Source: Pseudomonadota bacterium (GTDB lineage: Bacteria; Pseudomonadota; Gammaproteobacteria; Xanthomonadales; Xanthomonadaceae). Taken from it: a stretch of DNA of 10,805 bases. The position numbers and the translations under genes are program-made. Below are positions 9,052 through 10,805 of the stretch, piece by piece (position 1 is the stretch's first letter; the number at the start of each line of letters is the position of its first letter). The stretch lies in NCBI GenBank assembly GCA_023393895.1, contig JAEXBT010000166.1, positions 1 through 10,805 of the forward strand. Reading direction: 5' to 3'. A model generated the notes under the pieces. The model saw nothing but the letters and a program-made list of their open reading frames with translations. It was not told the DNA's origin and ran no database searches.

Positions 9052-10239
9052 ATGGAAGACTCCGCACAGGCCTCGCTGAGCGCGATCGCGCGGTTCTACC
9101 GGCGCATGCAATGGGCTGCCATCGGCCTGGGCGTGGGCTGGCTGGTGTGGAAGTTGTCGGCGGTGCTGACGCCGTTCGTGGTGGCAGCGCTGCTGGGCTG
9201 GTTGGGCGACCCGCTGGTCGACCGGCTGGAAGCCCGGGGCGTCAAGCGCAACACGGCGGTGATCGCGGTTTTCACCTCGATGTGCCTGCTGCTGCTGGTG
9301 GTCCTGCTGATCCTGGTGCCGATAGTGGCCCGGCAGATCGTGACCTTAGTGCAGTCCTGGCCCCAGTACCAGAGCTGGTTCACCGGCTGGTTCGCCGGAT
9401 GGCTGGCGCCTTGGCTGCAGGCGCGCACCGGGTTCGACCTGCTGGCGTGGCTGGATACCGACAATCTCCTGCAGATGCTGCGCGAGCACTGGCAGCGCGC
9501 GGGCGGAGTGGCAGTCAACCTGCTGGGCTTCGTGTCCCGTTCCGGGATGACGATGCTGCTGTGGATCACCAATCTGGTGCTGATCCCGGTGCTCGCGTTC
9601 TTCTTCCTGCGCGACTGGGACCGCTTCGTCGAGCGCATCGCCTCGCTGGTGCCGCGCGACCACCTGCCGACCGTGTCACGCCTGGCTCGCGAATCCGATG
9701 AAGTGCTCGGCGGGTTCCTGCGAGGTCAGTTCCTGGTGATGGCCGCGCTTGGCGTGATGTACGGCGTGGGCCTCTGGATCGCCGGCGTGAAGGTCGGGGT
9801 GTTGATCGGCGTGATCGGTGGCCTGCTGAGTTTCGTCCCTTACCTGGGGCCGGCCTCGGTGGTGGTGATGGGCAGCATCGCCACTCTTGTGCAGGGGAAC
9901 GGCTGGCAGGGGCTGCTTGGCGTGGGCATCGTCTTCACCGTCGCGCAGTTGATCGAAAGCTATCTTCTTACCCCGAAGCTGGTTGGCGAGCGCATCGGGC
10001 TGCACCCGATGGCGGTGATCTTCGCGGTGATGGCCGGTGGCGTACTGTTCGGCTTCCTCGGCATGCTGATCGCGTTGCCTGCCGCGGCGGTCATCAACGT
10101 GATGCTCCGTTTCTCCGTGGAGCGGTATCAGGCCAGCAAGGCCTATATCGGCGAACAGCCGGGCATTGTGTTGGAGACGGCGCATCAGGCCGTCGCCGAG
10201 CAGGCGCCGCCATCCGGCCGGGGCATGCCGCAGGCGTGA
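9052..10239 (+). CDS. AI-2E family (PerM-like) inner-membrane protein
   Basis: This 395-residue polytopic membrane protein has about eight hydrophobic segments, near residues 21-53 (two), 68-94, 163-187, 226-243, 247-280, 286-305 and 318-353. A soluble periplasmic or cytoplasmic loop (about 95-160) lies between the third and fourth. Family marks are GGFLRGQ (220-226), FVPYLGP (261-267) and the TPKLVGERIGLHPM stretch (307-320). The family is named after TqsA, an autoinducer-2 exporter, but many members are ion antiporters or uncharacterised; PerM in E. coli is of unclear function. A role in AI-2 transport is therefore not supported here. I chose the ATG at 9052, 10 bases after DUF2066, which precedes the first membrane segment; the open frame further upstream is a shadow. 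The stop overlaps the hda GTG start by four bases (GTGA), implying coupling. Confidence 0.92.
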   Translation: MEDSAQASLSAIARFYRRMQWAAIGLGVGWLVWKLSAVLTPFVVAALLGWLGDPLVDRLEARGVKRNTAVIAVFTSMCLLLLVVLLILVPIVARQIVTLVQSWPQYQSWFTGWFAGWLAPWLQARTGFDLLAWLDTDNLLQMLREHWQRAGGVAVNLLGFVSRSGMTMLLWITNLVLIPVLAFFFLRDWDRFVERIASLVPRDHLPTVSRLARESDEVLGGFLRGQFLVMAALGVMYGVGLWIAGVKVGVLIGVIGGLLSFVPYLGPASVVVMGSIATLVQGNGWQGLLGVGIVFTVAQLIESYLLTPKLVGERIGLHPMAVIFAVMAGGVLFGFLGMLIALPAAAVINVMLRFSVERYQASKAYIGEQPGIVLETAHQAVAEQAPPSGRGMPQA

Positions 10240-10805
10240 ACGGCTCGCCCCGGCAATTGCCGCTGGCGCTGCGTTATCCGCCCGATCAGCGCCTGGATGC
10301 GTTCATCGCGCCCGTTGGGCAGGTGCTCGCACCCCTGCGCGCATTGGCGGAAGGCGGTGAATGGCTGTATCTGTCCGGCCCTGCCAGCGCGGGAAAGACC
10401 CATCTCTCGCTCGGCTGGTGTGCCGAAGCCGAGGCACTCGGCCGACGCGCGCACTACCTGCCGCTGGCCGCCTGGGCGGGGCGGCTGCCTGAAGCGTTGC
10501 CCGGGCCCGTTGCTGGCGTGTGCGTGGCGATCGATGGGCTGGAACACATCGCCGGCTGCCGTGAGGACGAAGTGGCACTGTTCGATTTCCACAATGCCGC
10601 CCGGGCCGCCGGCAGTTCGGTGCTGTATACCGCGCGGTCCCACCCCGAGGCACTCGGACTGATGCTGCCCGACCTGCGCTCGCGGCTCGGGCAGTTGGCC
10701 CGCGTCACGCTGCAGGTCGTCGATGACGCCACCCGCGCCGAGATCCTGTCCCGCCGCGCCGAGCGGAGGGGACTGAGTATCGATGCAGCCACCCTCGAGT
10801 GGCTG
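10236..10805 (+). CDS. hda: Hda, DnaA regulatory inactivator (C-terminal end outside window)
   Basis: Hda is a DnaA-like AAA+ protein that binds the DNA-loaded sliding clamp and stimulates DnaA ATP hydrolysis, preventing repeated replication initiation. The first 190 codons are present; E. coli Hda has 233. A clamp-binding motif QLPLAL (residues 7-12) stands at the N-terminus, as QLSLPL does in E. coli. Walker A is GPASAGKT (48-55), Walker B VCVAID (95-100), followed by GLEHIAG, and the arginine-bearing LPDLRSRL (144-151) matches the Hda/DnaA pattern. The start is GTG at 10236, within the end of the AI-2E gene; no in-frame methionine occurs until residue 143. Domain III is largely complete and domain IV-like DNA binding is absent in this family. 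The frame is open to the window edge. Confidence 0.94.
   Translation, partial: MNGSPRQLPLALRYPPDQRLDAFIAPVGQVLAPLRALAEGGEWLYLSGPASAGKTHLSLGWCAEAEALGRRAHYLPLAAWAGRLPEALPGPVAGVCVAIDGLEHIAGCREDEVALFDFHNAARAAGSSVLYTARSHPEALGLMLPDLRSRLGQLARVTLQVVDDATRAEILSRRAERRGLSIDAATLEWL

Noticed and set aside
9052..10239. Calling the AI-2E protein a quorum-sensing autoinducer exporter
   Set aside because: The family name comes from one member; nothing in the sequence or neighbourhood points to autoinducer-2.

Overview
The window looks like ordinary chromosome of a GC-rich gammaproteobacterium, most likely of the Xanthomonadaceae (Lysobacter, Luteimonas or a relative). I base this on composition, on the protein sequences and on two gene neighbourhoods: kdsD-kdsC-lptC-lptA-lptB opposite bolA-murA, and purM-purN-DUF3108 opposite DUF2066-AI-2E-hda. 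The genus is an inference. No mobile element, CRISPR array, tRNA or rRNA is visible, and no stretch over about 110 bases lacks a gene.

Region 1 (1-2954, minus strand) is a tightly packed lipopolysaccharide operon read in the order kdsD, kdsC, lptC, lptA, lptB (cut by the window edge). KdsD and KdsC make arabinose-5-phosphate and later release free Kdo. LptC, LptA and LptB are parts of the machine that carries finished LPS to the outer membrane. The last four genes overlap one another.

Region 2 (2955-4587) starts with a 59-base divergent gap. From it a BolA/IbaG-type gene and murA run on the plus strand, overlapping by one base and ending at a strong hairpin terminator. MurA catalyses the committed step of peptidoglycan synthesis, so the Kdo/LPS-transport and peptidoglycan start points fire back to back from one small regulatory region.

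Region 3 (4560-7859, minus strand) reads purM, purN, then two consecutive DUF3108 genes for exported proteins of unknown function. It ends at the same terminator, which works in both directions. PurM and PurN act in purine synthesis.

Region 4 (7971-10805, plus strand) diverges from purM. It encodes an exported DUF2066 protein, an AI-2E-family (PerM-like) membrane protein, and the first 190 codons of Hda, the DnaA-inactivating ATPase. The hda gene has a GTG start and runs off the window edge.

I see no evidence of a new defence, mobile or biosynthetic system. The least understood parts are the tandem DUF3108 pair, the DUF2066/AI-2E/Hda linkage, and a cysteine pair near the N-terminus of LptA.
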